Assembly: GCA_013697725.1 (NCBI GenBank)
Contig: JACCWI010000055.1
Coordinates: forward strand, 343,759 to 407,758
DNA from: Tatlockia sp.
GTDB taxonomy: Bacteria > Pseudomonadota > Gammaproteobacteria > Legionellales > Legionellaceae
DNA length: 64,000 bases
Direction: 5' to 3'
Under the pieces are notes generated by a model, which was given only the letters and a program-made list of their open reading frames with translations, was not told the origin of the DNA and searched no databases. How positions within the stretch are numbered: the first letter of the stretch is position 1; every line of letters starts with the position of its first letter. The translations under genes were made by a program, and so were the position numbers. Positions 36,360-46,349 of the stretch are shown one piece after another.

Positions 36360-37598
36360 ATGGCAGGACGAGTATGCATTTTATTAATGGATTCTTTAGG
36401 AATCGGTGCCAGTTTAGACGCTGCTCGTTACGGCGATGAAGGAGCAAATACCTTTGGTCATATCTATGAAGGCTGTAACGAAGGAAGAGCAGATAAAGAA
36501 GGCCTTCGTCAAGGACTCTTAAGTTTACCCAATCTTGCGAAATTAGGTTTATTTCATGCCACTGTAGCCAGCTCGGGTATTCGCTCAATTGATTTGTCTC
36601 AATTTAGTGAACCTTTGGGTTACTATGGTTATGCAGTTGAGCAAAGTTTGGGTAAAGACACGCCAAGTGGCCATTGGGAATTGGCAGGCGTTCCTGTGAC
36701 TTATGAATGGGGCTATTTCCCTGCTCAAAGTTTTTGTTTCCCCAAAAAATTAATTAATGAATTGATTAGTAGAGGTAAGTTGCCTGGTATCCTGGGTGAA
36801 AAGCATGCTTCGGGTACGGTCATCATCGATGAATTGGGCGAAACTCACATTAAAACGGGTAAACCTATTGTTTATACTTCCGCCGATAGTGTTTTTCAGA
36901 TCGCAGCTCATGAGGAATTTTTTGGCTTGGAACGTTTATACGACCTCTGTGAAATCGCTCGCGAATTGGTTGATGAGTATCAAATTGGCCGTGTAATAGC
37001 CAGACCTTTTATTGGCGAGCCAGGCTCCTTTGTTCGTACAGGAAATCGGCGGGATTATGCAACCTTACCTCCAGCGCCGACTTTATTAGATTTTTTAAAC
37101 CAGGATGGGCGTGAGGTAATAGCAATTGGTAAAACAGCTGACATTTTTGCTCATCAAGGCCCCACGCAAGAAATAAAAGCAAATGGCAATAACGCCTTAT
37201 TCGATGCCACTGTAGAGGCAATGACGACAGCGCCGGCTGGTTCACTAGTATTCACTAATTTTGTTGATTTTGATTCCTCTTATGGTCACCGTCGTGATCT
37301 AATTGGCTATGCTCATGCACTTGAACAATTTGATAATCGTCTACCTGAGTTAATCAATAGCCTTCAGGACAATGATTTAATTGTTATAACAGCTGATCAC
37401 GGTTGCGATCCTACATTTCCAGGCTCTGATCATACTAGAGAACATATTCCTGTATTAGTTTATGGGCCCAAAACAAAGAGTCAATTTATTGGGCGCCGTG
37501 ACAGTTTTGCTGATGTAGGTCAAAGTTTAGCCGAATATATGGGTCTTAAACCTTTAGACTATGGCATATCATTTCTAGATGGACCTGTAGAAATTTAA
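36360..37598 (+). CDS. deoB: Phosphopentomutase
   Basis: 412 residues of the alkaline-phosphatase-type metalloenzyme superfamily. It interconverts ribose or deoxyribose 1- and 5-phosphate in nucleoside salvage. Visible metal and active-site motifs: [11 protein letters not shown] with the first Asp, the Thr of [10 protein letters not shown], and [19 protein letters not shown] with metal-binding Asp and His residues. The ATG at 36360 is preceded by GGAAGGA; an upstream in-frame start would overlap the MFS gene and add no homology. Length matches the family. Confidence 0.93.
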   Translation: MAGRVCILLMDSLGIGASLDAARYGDEGANTFGHIYEGCNEGRADKEGLRQGLLSLPNLAKLGLFHATVASSGIRSIDLSQFSEPLGYYGYAVEQSLGKDTPSGHWELAGVPVTYEWGYFPAQSFCFPKKLINELISRGKLPGILGEKHASGTVIIDELGETHIKTGKPIVYTSADSVFQIAAHEEFFGLERLYDLCEIARELVDEYQIGRVIARPFIGEPGSFVRTGNRRDYATLPPAPTLLDFLNQDGREVIAIGKTADIFAHQGPTQEIKANGNNALFDATVEAMTTAPAGSLVFTNFVDFDSSYGHRRDLIGYAHALEQFDNRLPELINSLQDNDLIVITADHGCDPTFPGSDHTREHIPVLVYGPKTKSQFIGRRDSFADVGQSLAEYMGLKPLDYGISFLDGPVEI

Positions 37599-37609
37599 GG
37601 TAGGCAAAA

Positions 37610-38044
37610 ATGATTTATCCAACCTCATTTCTTAATTATTGCGCAACTATAGAGTTGAAAGTTACCTCTTTAAGGAAGAGTGTTTTATTTATTCTTTGGA
37701 ATACTTTAAAACCTTTAAAAGCTTATGAAATTTTAGATAACCTAATGAAAATTAAAGAAAATGCCAGGCCTCCTACTGTGTACCGCGTGTTGGATTACTT
37801 TGTAGAAAACGGTGTTGTTCATAAAATTGAATCAATCCAATCCTATACCCTCTGCCATGAACCTGAAAAACATTATTCTTCTGAAGTACTTATGGTTTGT
37901 AATCAATGTCACCAGGTTAAAGAATTATATGATAGTGCAATGCATGCCTTTGTACAGAAATTAGCTGAAGAAAACCATTTTCATTTAGGGACCGGGGCAA
38001 TTGAATTAAGTGGTATTTGTGAGCTTTGCTCACATAGACTTTAA
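37610..38044 (+). CDS. zur: Zinc uptake regulator Zur (Fur family)
   Basis: 144 residues. The DNA-recognition and dimer region RPPTVYRVLDYFVENGVVHK and ESIQSYTLCH is closely similar to E. coli Zur. The structural zinc Cys pairs are CNQC near residue 100 and CELC at the C-terminus. It represses zinc-uptake genes when zinc is sufficient. It follows deoB by 11 bases with TAAGGTAGG as SD, so it may be read from the same transcript; no zinc transporter is nearby. The N-terminus is slightly shorter than usual. Confidence 0.85.
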   Translation: MIYPTSFLNYCATIELKVTSLRKSVLFILWNTLKPLKAYEILDNLMKIKENARPPTVYRVLDYFVENGVVHKIESIQSYTLCHEPEKHYSSEVLMVCNQCHQVKELYDSAMHAFVQKLAEENHFHLGTGAIELSGICELCSHRL

Positions 38045-38074
38045 CCCAAAAATTAAATTAATTTCTTTCTGCCA

Positions 38075-38102
38075 TTGATTTTTTAAAAGGCTATCCCCAT
38101 CT
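38075..38102 (+). promoter_or_regulatory. Heat-shock (sigma-32 type) promoter of hslVU
   Basis: TTGATT (38075-38080), a 14-base spacer and CCCCATCT (38095-38102) match the sigma-32 consensus CTTGAA-N13/14-CCCCATnT, with a perfect -10. It lies 30 bases before hslV, whose product is a heat-shock protease in other gammaproteobacteria. Confidence 0.7.
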
Positions 38103-38132
38103 TGAGAACTTCAATCAGTTAAGGGGATCCCT

Positions 38133-38684
38133 TTGGAACAATATCGCGGTACTACCATCTTGTCTGTCAGACGAGGAAAAAAAGTGGTTATCGGTGGTGA
38201 TGGGCAAGTTAGCCTTGGTCAAAGCATCATTATGAAATCAAATGCACGCAAAGTCAGACGTCTTTATAAAGACCAGGTTTTAGCAGGTTTTGCTGGCGGA
38301 ACTGCTGATGCCTTTACCTTGTTTGAACGTTTTGAACGAAAATTAGAGATGCACCAAGGTAATTTAGTTAAAGCCGCTGTCGAATTAGCGAAAGATTGGC
38401 GTACCGACAAAATGTTAAGGCGACTAGAGGCACTATTGGCAGTGGCTGACAGTAAAGCTTCCTTAATTATCACAGGTAATGGTGATGTAATTGAGCCTGA
38501 GGAGGGTCTTATGGCAATTGGTTCAGGCGGTCCTTACGCCCAATCAGCTGCGCGAGCCTTGTTAGAGAACACTAAACTATCTGCAGTTGATATCGTTAAA
38601 AAAAGTCTGAATATTGCTGCTAACATCTGTGTTTTTACTAACCATAATTTAACTATTGAAGAATTGGAAAGTGACAGTGAATAA
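38133..38684 (+). CDS. hslV: HslV (ClpQ) peptidase subunit of the HslUV protease
   Basis: 183 residues, threonine peptidase that forms the proteolytic core of the ATP-dependent HslUV complex. The N-terminus reads MEQYRG then TTILSVRR; removal of the first six residues would expose the catalytic Thr. [16 protein letters not shown] and TGNGDV match the family. The start is a TTG with AAGGGGA five bases before it. hslU overlaps its 3' end. Confidence 0.95.
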   Translation: MEQYRGTTILSVRRGKKVVIGGDGQVSLGQSIIMKSNARKVRRLYKDQVLAGFAGGTADAFTLFERFERKLEMHQGNLVKAAVELAKDWRTDKMLRRLEALLAVADSKASLIITGNGDVIEPEEGLMAIGSGGPYAQSAARALLENTKLSAVDIVKKSLNIAANICVFTNHNLTIEELESDSE

Positions 38685-40017
38685 ATTAAATATGACAATG
38701 ACACCCAGAGAAATTGTGCAAGAATTGGATAAGCATATCATTGGCCAAGACGACGCAAAACGAGCAGTTGCCATCGCTTTACGTAATCGTTGGCGTCGTA
38801 TGCAAATCCAGGATTCTGTGTTGCGCAACGAAATTACGCCAAAAAATATTCTGATGATTGGGCCAACCGGCGTAGGTAAAACCGAAATTGCAAGACGTCT
38901 AGCTCGCTTAGCCCAAGCGCCATTTATTAAAGTTGAAGCAACTAAATTTACTGAAGTAGGCTATGTGGGTCGTGACGTTGATTCTATTTTGCGCGATCTG
39001 GCAGATACTGCCGTCAAAGATGAACGTGAAAGGGCAATGAAGAAAGTAGAAAGTCTTGCTGAAGATGCTGCAGAAGATCGGATTCTGGATGTTTTACTGC
39101 CTCCTGCACGTGGAAGCCTCTCTCCCTCTGAGAAAGAAAGTTCAACACGTCAGACTTTTCGAAAGCAATTGCGCGAAGGCCTTTTAGACGATAATGAAAT
39201 TGAAATTGAAATGGCAGCGAATTCCGTTGGTGTGGAAATTATGGCTCCTCCAGGTATGGAAGAGATGACAAATCAATTACAAGCAATGTTTCAGCAAGTG
39301 GGAACGGGGCGTACCAAGACTCGTAAATTACCTATTGCTAAGGCCTTGAAAATTTTGCGCGATGAAGAAGCTGCTAAATTAATCAATGAAGACGATATCA
39401 AGACTCGCGCAATCGAAAATGTGGAGCAAAATGGAATAGTATTCATCGATGAGCTTGATAAAGTAGCTAAGCGGGCAGAAAATGGCAGTGGTGGGGATGT
39501 CTCACGTGAAGGCGTGCAGCGCGATTTATTGCCTTTGATAGAAGGCACAACAGTATCTACGAAGTATGGAATGATTAAATCCGATCACATTTTATTTATT
39601 GCCTCAGGAGCATTCCACGTCGCTAAGCCCTCTGATTTAATTGCAGAACTACAAGGACGATTACCAATTCGCGTCGAATTATCTGCTCTAAGTGTTGAGG
39701 ATTTCGTGCGCATTCTAACCGAACCAAGCTCCTCATTAACTGAACAATACTCTGCTTTAATGGCGACCGAAGGCCTAGAACTTAGTTTTGATAAAACAGG
39801 TATACATCGTATCGCTGAGGTTGCCTGGAAGGTAAATGAACGCACTGAAAATATTGGCGCTCGTCGTTTATATACTGTGATGGAACGATTATTAGAAGTT
39901 GTTTCCTTTGAGGCCACTGACAAAGCAGGTGAGAAGGTTCATGTCGACAAGGCTTATGTAGATACTCATTTAGGTAAAATAGTTGAAGATGAGGATCTTG
40001 CTCGTTATATTTTATAA
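38677..40017 (+). CDS. hslU: HslU (ClpY) ATPase subunit of the HslUV protease
   Basis: 446 residues, AAA+ unfoldase that feeds substrates to HslV. Walker [10 protein letters not shown], pore motif GYVG in [13 protein letters not shown], Walker [12 protein letters not shown], sensor 2 region [14 protein letters not shown]. The C-terminal residues that dock into HslV (DLARYIL) are present. The GTG at 38677 overlaps hslV by eight bases and has GGAAAG in front; ATG codons at 38692 and 38698 are alternatives just before the conserved TPREIV. Translationally coupled to hslV. Confidence 0.94.
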   Translation: MNKLNMTMTPREIVQELDKHIIGQDDAKRAVAIALRNRWRRMQIQDSVLRNEITPKNILMIGPTGVGKTEIARRLARLAQAPFIKVEATKFTEVGYVGRDVDSILRDLADTAVKDERERAMKKVESLAEDAAEDRILDVLLPPARGSLSPSEKESSTRQTFRKQLREGLLDDNEIEIEMAANSVGVEIMAPPGMEEMTNQLQAMFQQVGTGRTKTRKLPIAKALKILRDEEAAKLINEDDIKTRAIENVEQNGIVFIDELDKVAKRAENGSGGDVSREGVQRDLLPLIEGTTVSTKYGMIKSDHILFIASGAFHVAKPSDLIAELQGRLPIRVELSALSVEDFVRILTEPSSSLTEQYSALMATEGLELSFDKTGIHRIAEVAWKVNERTENIGARRLYTVMERLLEVVSFEATDKAGEKVHVDKAYVDTHLGKIVEDEDLARYIL

Positions 40018-40032
40018 AAAGATGACAAAATG

Positions 40033-40058
40033 CAGCTCAAAATATCACCATTGAGCTG
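40033..40058. terminator. Hairpin between hslU and the convergent yihY-like gene
   Basis: Arms CAGCTCAA (40033-40040) and TTGAGCTG (40051-40058) around a ten-base loop, placed between two converging genes. There is no strong T-run on either side, so a shared terminator is only plausible. Confidence 0.45.
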
Positions 40059-40089
40059 TTAGTCAAATATTATCTTCTTTAAGATTAAT

Positions 40090-41313
40090 TTATTTAGGCT
40101 GACTAAAAAGCTCATTTAAGTTGATATTAAGTGATTCTTGAAGTTCTTTATCATTTTCTTTGAAAAGAAATTGCCATTGCTCAATTGGTGGCGAATTAGG
40201 TTCATCCAGATCTGAATGCGAAGGCAACGGATAGGGAAGAATTTGGCTTAAGTCATAAAGAGTCATATCTTGAAGATCACGACTTAACATAAAATGACCA
40301 TCGCTGGCGATATGAATAAAATCTGCCGAAACCAGGGTGTTGGTCATTTCATTAATATCAATGGCGAAAGGACGTTCTGTCGAATTAATTAATTCATCCA
40401 GGGAACACCCTTTGCCCTCTTTCTGTTGTTGCCAAAGCTGTTGTAACCAAAGGAGTGCATGCGAAAAGCCATCCAAGGGTTTTCCTATGCGACGCTGATG
40501 ATGCACTGAAAAGGCATAGCTAATTTCTGCGCCCAAAAGGGTAATTATCCATAGCCAATATACCCATATGAAAAAAATGGGAACGATTGCAAAGGCACCA
40601 TAAAGCAGTTGATAGCTATTATAGTGAGACAAGTAAAACGCAAAGGCTAATTTGGCTGACTCAAATAAAAGTGCAGCAACAAGACCACCGCCAAGGCCGT
40701 GCATAAATTTTACTTCACAATTTGGCACCACTACATATAAAAAAGTAAAGCCCAATAGTGAAAGCCAGAAAGGAAGCATGCTAATCAGGACTGATGGTGT
40801 TGCATCTTGTACAAAGGGTAACGAAAAAAGATAAGAACTAGCAGCTAAACTCAAGCCTAAAAACACAGGACCCAATGATAAAATAGCCCAATAGAGGAGA
40901 AAGGCAGCAACGCCGTGACGGGAAGAAGGTGCGCGCCAAATTTTATTCATCGTCTGTTCGATTGTAACCATCACTAACAAAGCGGTAACAAATAAAATGG
41001 CCAAACCTAAAACAGATAAATTTGAAACCTGAGAAGCAAACTGTTGTAAGTAACTTTGAATGGATTTTCCCGTAGCTGGAACGAAATTTTCAAAAATATA
41101 ATCTTGTGCCGGCCCAGCTAGATGATGGAATACTGGAAAAGAAGACAACACAGCAAAGCCCACAGTCATCAGGGGAATAACGGCCAGTAAGCTAGTGAAA
41201 GCAAGTGCAGAGGCTCTATAAGTACAATCATCATTAATAAAATGAACGGCAACAAAGCGAACAAATCGCGCTCCTTCATAAAATTTATTAGTTAATTTTT
41301 TTTTCAAGTCCAT
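40090..41313 (-). CDS. YihY/BrkB (UPF0761) family membrane protein
   Basis: 407 residues. The first 290 form the YihY/virulence factor BrkB core: YRASALAFTSLLAVIPLM, NFVPATGKSIQSYLQQF, then FIWVYWLWIITLLGAEI, with about six membrane helices. The last 110 residues are a soluble extension that is longer than in E. coli YihY and may be a winged-helix-like domain. The family's function is not settled; earlier claims that it is RNase BN or a complement-resistance factor were not upheld for all members. I chose the ATG at 41313, with AGG seven bases upstream, over one at 41355 that has no SD. Confidence 0.82.
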   Translation of the reverse strand: MDLKKKLTNKFYEGARFVRFVAVHFINDDCTYRASALAFTSLLAVIPLMTVGFAVLSSFPVFHHLAGPAQDYIFENFVPATGKSIQSYLQQFASQVSNLSVLGLAILFVTALLVMVTIEQTMNKIWRAPSSRHGVAAFLLYWAILSLGPVFLGLSLAASSYLFSLPFVQDATPSVLISMLPFWLSLLGFTFLYVVVPNCEVKFMHGLGGGLVAALLFESAKLAFAFYLSHYNSYQLLYGAFAIVPIFFIWVYWLWIITLLGAEISYAFSVHHQRRIGKPLDGFSHALLWLQQLWQQQKEGKGCSLDELINSTERPFAIDINEMTNTLVSADFIHIASDGHFMLSRDLQDMTLYDLSQILPYPLPSHSDLDEPNSPPIEQWQFLFKENDKELQESLNINLNELFSQPK

Positions 41314-41404
41314 TAATAGCCTGCAATTTTCAACAATATCCTTATTAAAGCACATTAGAATTTATTTTTCTGGTTAACTCGCTTCAACCGCTAGGTTAAA
41401 GTCA

Positions 41405-41434
41405 TTGAATTATAATTTTTCAAGGCTGTATAAG
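41405..41434 (+). promoter_or_regulatory. Possible sigma-70 promoter of the stressosome operon
   Basis: TTGAAT (41405-41410), 18 bases, TATAAG (41429-41434), about 70 bases before the RsbR start codon. The match is moderate, and the AT-rich surroundings allow other choices. Confidence 0.35.
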
Positions 41435-41502
41435 AAATATTGTATCTGGTATACATTAAGATGTTGAGCCGTGCTTGCTGTCAACCACAAGGAAAGTTTG
41501 CC

Positions 41503-42489
41503 ATGAGTTTGCCTAAGAAATCATTAAACCTACCCACCTCTAAAACTAGTTCTCAGAGCCAACATAATTTACTCAAAGAAATGAATATTAATGATCAAGA
41601 TATCGCGCGTCGCAAAGAATGGTTAGAGTTTACTAAAGAGGATGTTTCCCATTTAGCGGAATTAAACTCTCTTGCCCAAGGTTATGCTGATGAACTTATC
41701 AAGTCACTCAATGCGCACTTCAAAAAATTCGAAGAATCGAGCCAAATATTTGATAATCCAGTTGTTTTAAATAGAGTTAAAGTCTTGCAAAAAGAGTATT
41801 TTCTACGGTTAACACAGGGTAATTACGATAGTAACTATATTGAAGAACGGTTAACAGTGGGTTCGGTTCACGCCAGTATTGGATTGGATGTTAAATGGTA
41901 TCTTGGTGCTTACAATTTTTATATTCAGGCCGTAGGTAATAAAATATTTGAAGCCTTTAAAGATGATCCAGACAAAATAAAGGATTTATTTCTTTCACTA
42001 ATCAAGCTCGTTTTTATGGACATTGGTTTAGCAATCGATACCTACATCTTCGAACGTGAAATCACCATCCATGAACAACAAGAAGCGTTAAGAGAGTTAT
42101 CAACTCCAGTATTACAAGTGCGTGATGAACTTTTAATTCTACCTATTGTCGGTGCAATTGATGAACAACGAGCAAAATTACTAACAGAGACCTTGCTGAT
42201 ATGTATTAGAGACAGGCGTGCTAAGGTAGTGGTTATGGATATTACCGGCGTGCCTTCCGTGGATTCGCGAGTTGCCAACCATTTATTACAAACAGTTGAT
42301 GCCTCTCGTTTAATGGGTGCGACTGTAATTGTTACCGGGCTTTCACCGGAGGTAGCGCAAACGCTAGTGACCATTGGCGTTAACCTTGCCAAATTAAACA
42401 CAGCAGGTGATCTGCAAGGCGGACTTGCCGAGGCGGAGCGACTATTGGGTTATACCATCACTCGTGAAAATGACTTGAGCTCTGAATAG
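41503..42489 (+). CDS. RsbR-type stressosome sensor: globin domain plus STAS
   Basis: 328 residues. Residues about 45-200 are a sensor globin/protoglobin domain; VGSVHASIGL near residue 120 holds the proximal haem His, and WYLGAYNFYIQ follows as in the family. Residues about 215-325 are a STAS domain (VVMDITGVPSVDSRVAN, VTGLSPEVAQTLV). The phospho-acceptor in SVDSR is Ser 255. In a stressosome this is the sensory scaffold, phosphorylated by RsbT. A haem globin suggests sensing of oxygen or redox state. The ATG at 41503 follows AAGGAAAG; in-frame codons further upstream lack an SD. Confidence 0.87.
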   Translation: MSLPKKSLNLPTSKTSSQSQHNLLKEMNINDQDIARRKEWLEFTKEDVSHLAELNSLAQGYADELIKSLNAHFKKFEESSQIFDNPVVLNRVKVLQKEYFLRLTQGNYDSNYIEERLTVGSVHASIGLDVKWYLGAYNFYIQAVGNKIFEAFKDDPDKIKDLFLSLIKLVFMDIGLAIDTYIFEREITIHEQQEALRELSTPVLQVRDELLILPIVGAIDEQRAKLLTETLLICIRDRRAKVVVMDITGVPSVDSRVANHLLQTVDASRLMGATVIVTGLSPEVAQTLVTIGVNLAKLNTAGDLQGGLAEAERLLGYTITRENDLSSE

Positions 42490-42508
42490 AAAAATAGGAT
42501 ATCTTGAC

Positions 42509-42880
42509 ATGCAAATCCCAATTCTCAAACAAGGTTTATTTTTAATCGTTAGCATTCAAAACATAGACGGTGATGGTGATTTAACTGCATTAGAAAATGA
42601 GTTATCTGAAAAAGTAGGAACTTATCGCTCAAAGGGCGTAATTATTGACGTCACCACAATGGATGTCATGGATTCCTTCTCTACAAGAACTTTACGAAAC
42701 ATTGTCCACACCATAAAATTACGGGGTGCTGAAACAGTGATTGTGGGTATTCAACCCGAGGTTGCTTTTGCGATGATTCAACTTGGCCTTAAATTAGATG
42801 ATGTTAAAACAGCGTTAAATTTGGAAGATGGACTTCTTATATTAAATGCTCATTTTAAAGAAAAAAATAATGGATACTAA
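42509..42880 (+). CDS. RsbS-type stressosome scaffold (single STAS domain)
   Basis: 123 residues, only a STAS domain. Opening IPILKQGLFLIVSIQ and phospho-acceptor Ser 56 in MDSFSTRTL match RsbS, which holds RsbT in the stressosome until phosphorylated. It starts 19 bases after the RsbR stop with AGGA as SD, and its end overlaps the rsbT start. Together with the flanking genes the order R-S-T-X is that of Bacillus and Vibrio stressosome operons. Confidence 0.87.
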   Translation: MQIPILKQGLFLIVSIQNIDGDGDLTALENELSEKVGTYRSKGVIIDVTTMDVMDSFSTRTLRNIVHTIKLRGAETVIVGIQPEVAFAMIQLGLKLDDVKTALNLEDGLLILNAHFKEKNNGY

Positions 42881-43274
42881 GGTAAATATCCCTATTGATA
42901 ATGAACGAGATATTGTCATATCGCGGCAAAAAGGCCGAGAGATGGCCGATAATTTGGGATTTACACTAATCGATTTGGCATTAATCGCCACAGCTATTTC
43001 AGAATTAACCCGCAATATTCTTACCTATGCTCATAAAGGTGTTCTTATAATACAAGTGATCACAGAACAGAGAAAAAAAGGAATTTTAGTAGTTGCTATA
43101 GATGAGGGTCCTGGTATCGAAAATATTGAGCTGGCCCTGCAGGATGGATACTCTACTTCAGCAAATAGTTTAGGTTTGGGATTGCCAGGTGTTCGACGAT
43201 TAATGGATGATTTTGAAATAAAGTCTGAGCTCGGGAAAGGTACTACTGTGACTACTAAAAAATGGGTAAGTTAA
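42870..43274 (+). CDS. RsbT-type serine/threonine kinase (switch protein)
   Basis: 134 residues of the HATPase_c anti-sigma-factor kinase type. N-box ELTRNIL near residue 50, G1 box DEGPGIEN and G2 box LGLGLPGVRRL are all present, so it should bind and use ATP. In stressosomes RsbT phosphorylates RsbR and RsbS and, once freed, activates a downstream partner. The ATG at 42870 overlaps rsbS by 11 bases. No RsbU, RsbV, RsbW or sigma-B gene is nearby. Confidence 0.87.
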   Translation: MDTKVNIPIDNERDIVISRQKGREMADNLGFTLIDLALIATAISELTRNILTYAHKGVLIIQVITEQRKKGILVVAIDEGPGIENIELALQDGYSTSANSLGLGLPGVRRLMDDFEIKSELGKGTTVTTKKWVS

Positions 43275-43275
43275 T

Positions 43276-43878
43276 GTGACAATTTTGTTAAAACAAATAA
43301 ATTATGAAGTTATTTTTGAACCATTAGAAGGCCAAACAGCCTGTGGTGATCAATATTTAGTAAAAGAATTAATTGATTGTACCTTGCTAATGGTGGTTGA
43401 TGGATTAGGCCACGGAAGCGAAGCCGCTCTTGCAGCTCAAATAGCGATTGAGACCGTGGATTCTCATGCTACTGAGTCCATTGAGAACCTCTTTGCACTT
43501 TGTGATCAAGCACTTAAAAGTACACGTGGCGCTGCAATCACTATTGTTAAGCTAGGTTTAGATTATAAAATGACTTATAAAGCCATAGGGAACGTAATGG
43601 GGGTCCATTGGAATATTGATACAAGATCAAAACTAAATGTAAAATCATTTTTTTTGGAAGGCGGTATTGTTGGATATAAGCTCCCCTTACCAAAGAATCT
43701 AAGCGAGTTCTCCTGCAATGCTGGTGATACGATTATTTTAGCCACGGATGGCATAAAAAACCAATTTGAAATTGACCCCCCAAAATTTGAAACACCTGAT
43801 AAAATTGCAAGAAGGGTCTTCTCTACTTATCGAAATAAAAAGGATGATGGTCTAATTTTAGTAGCGCAAATTATTTGA
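43276..43878 (+). CDS. RsbX-type PP2C phosphatase
   Basis: 200 residues of the SpoIIE/PP2C family. Metal-binding Asp positions are in MVVDGLGHGSEAALAA and IILATDGIKN, and the C-terminal KKDDGLILVAQI closes the fold. RsbX dephosphorylates RsbR and RsbS and resets the stressosome. The start is a GTG directly after the rsbT stop; the overlapping ATG would meet TGA at once. The next gene starts 11 bases downstream. Confidence 0.85.
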   Translation: MTILLKQINYEVIFEPLEGQTACGDQYLVKELIDCTLLMVVDGLGHGSEAALAAQIAIETVDSHATESIENLFALCDQALKSTRGAAITIVKLGLDYKMTYKAIGNVMGVHWNIDTRSKLNVKSFFLEGGIVGYKLPLPKNLSEFSCNAGDTIILATDGIKNQFEIDPPKFETPDKIARRVFSTYRNKKDDGLILVAQII

Positions 43879-43889
43879 AAGGGAATTTT

Positions 43890-45554
43890 ATGCAGGATAT
43901 TTCTATTAATCACATGCCCGTAGGTATATTTAAAATAAATTTAAAAAAACAAATTATTTATGTCAATCAATACTTTTGCAATATTTCAGGCTATTGTGAA
44001 TCTCAACTACTCGGTAAGCAATGGTTGGATGAAGTTCACTTAGATGACCAGGCAACTATTAGCCTCCCACTAGAAAAAATTATGAAAAAAGGTAGATCTC
44101 ATAAATTTGAGTGCCGATTTATAAATCAGGAAAAAGAAGAAATTTGGGTGCTATGCCATCTGGCACCTGAATATGTAGAAAAAAATATTACCAATTATGT
44201 TGGCATTGTTACAGAAATTAACGAACTTAAGAAAACTCAATCTGCTTTAGAAAAATTGGCCAGTTACGATCCGTTAACCCAATTACCCAACCGCTATTTA
44301 TTCGAAGAATTGCTTATTAAAAGTTTGTCGCGTGCAAAACGACATAGCAGTACCTTAGCGCTTTTTTATATCGATCTCGATTTTTTCAAAAAGGTGAATG
44401 ATTTTTTTGGTCATGGAATCGGTGATGATTTTTTGAAGGAAGTTGGTAATCGGTTAAGACAAAGCGTCAGAGTTGAGGACTTTATAGTTCGATTAGGCGG
44501 TGATGAATTCGCAATTATTCTTGAGGATATTCAAAATTTTAATACGATAAGTATGGCCGCTCAGCGCCTTATTGATGATTTTAACAAATCTTTTAATATA
44601 GGGGGTAAAGAGATTATTTCCAGTCTCAGTATTGGCATTTCAGTGTTTCCTGATGAGGGAAAAAATGCCGTAACGATTGTACAGCACGCTGATCAAGCTC
44701 TTTACCAGGCGAAGCAATCGGGGAGAAATTGTTACAAATATTACAACAAAACTATGCAACATCAATTGGATAGATACATGCTAGTGGTAGAACATTTGCG
44801 CAATGCCGTCCTCGAAAATCAATTCGAACTTTACTATCAGCCTAAAATTGATGTGGAGAGAAATGTTTTAGTAGGCATGGAAGCATTACTAAGGTGGAAT
44901 AATCCTATCATTGGTAATGCTTCACCTGCAGAATTTATTACTATTGCTGAAGAAACTGGCTTAATGAATATGATTGGTGATTGGGTCATTAAATCCGCAC
45001 TCGAACAGTATGAAAAATGGTTTATAAGTTCAAACAATATGAAAGACATCACTATTTCAGTAAATTTATCTCCTAGTCAATTAAATAATAGTAGTCTTAT
45101 TGAAACTGTAACAAACGTACTTAGAGAGACTAAAATCCCCACGCAAAATATTTTATTTGAACTGACTGAAACGACCGTCATGAAAAAAGCGTTGGATAGT
45201 AAATCGGTATTACAAGTGTTTTTAATGGAATTAGGTATAAGAATTTCTATCGATGACTTTGGCACAGGCTATTCATCACTTACCTACCTTAAGCAATTGC
45301 CAATCCGGGAGCTTAAGATTGATAAGTCATTTATTGATGATATTGGCATTAATAAAAATTCTGAAGTGATTATTAAAGCAATTATTAATTTAGGTTTGAC
45401 ACTCGATTTAGATGTGGTGGCTGAAGGGGTTGAAACGAAAGAGCAAATGGATTTTTTGTTAGCAAACCAGTGTAAAATTATACAAGGTTATTATTTATCC
45501 AAACCTTTGAATGTCTCTCAAATGACTACCTATATTAATTCCTTAGCCAACTAA
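43890..45554 (+). CDS. PAS-GGDEF-EAL c-di-GMP enzyme, output of the stressosome operon
   Basis: 554 residues. A PAS domain covers about 5-115 (ISINHMPVGIFKINLKKQII), a diguanylate cyclase domain about 130-290 with RLGGDEFAI intact, and a phosphodiesterase domain about 305-550 with MEALLRW, ELTETTVM, DDFGTGYSSL and EGVET. All signature residues for both synthesis and breakdown of c-di-GMP look present; which dominates cannot be told. GAAAGGGA stands before the ATG and the gene lies 11 bases after rsbX in the same operon, so the free RsbT probably acts on this protein in place of RsbU. Confidence 0.88.
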   Translation: MQDISINHMPVGIFKINLKKQIIYVNQYFCNISGYCESQLLGKQWLDEVHLDDQATISLPLEKIMKKGRSHKFECRFINQEKEEIWVLCHLAPEYVEKNITNYVGIVTEINELKKTQSALEKLASYDPLTQLPNRYLFEELLIKSLSRAKRHSSTLALFYIDLDFFKKVNDFFGHGIGDDFLKEVGNRLRQSVRVEDFIVRLGGDEFAIILEDIQNFNTISMAAQRLIDDFNKSFNIGGKEIISSLSIGISVFPDEGKNAVTIVQHADQALYQAKQSGRNCYKYYNKTMQHQLDRYMLVVEHLRNAVLENQFELYYQPKIDVERNVLVGMEALLRWNNPIIGNASPAEFITIAEETGLMNMIGDWVIKSALEQYEKWFISSNNMKDITISVNLSPSQLNNSSLIETVTNVLRETKIPTQNILFELTETTVMKKALDSKSVLQVFLMELGIRISIDDFGTGYSSLTYLKQLPIRELKIDKSFIDDIGINKNSEVIIKAIINLGLTLDLDVVAEGVETKEQMDFLLANQCKIIQGYYLSKPLNVSQMTTYINSLAN

Positions 45555-45726
45555 TTTTTCAATCACGTTTTTTCAGTATTTATTTATGAATTTACCAGCT
45601 ACCAAAACAGTTGGCATAGCTCGATAAGCGGATTTCTCATTTTTACGACTTATTAATCTTTGCGAAAGTCTAAGAGCTATTAAAAATTTTGTTATACTTC
45701 ATTTTTTTTAGTCAAAGGATAGTTAA

Positions 45727-46326
<600 letters not shown>

Positions 46327-46349
46327 ATAGTTTAGATTGGAGATATTTC

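Noticed and set aside
39585..39923. 112-codon minus-strand frame inside hslU
   Set aside because: Shadow of a highly conserved gene, with no start signal.
42042..42401. 119-codon minus-strand frame within the RsbR gene
   Set aside because: It lies wholly inside a well-supported gene, has no domain, and its composition is that of an antisense shadow.
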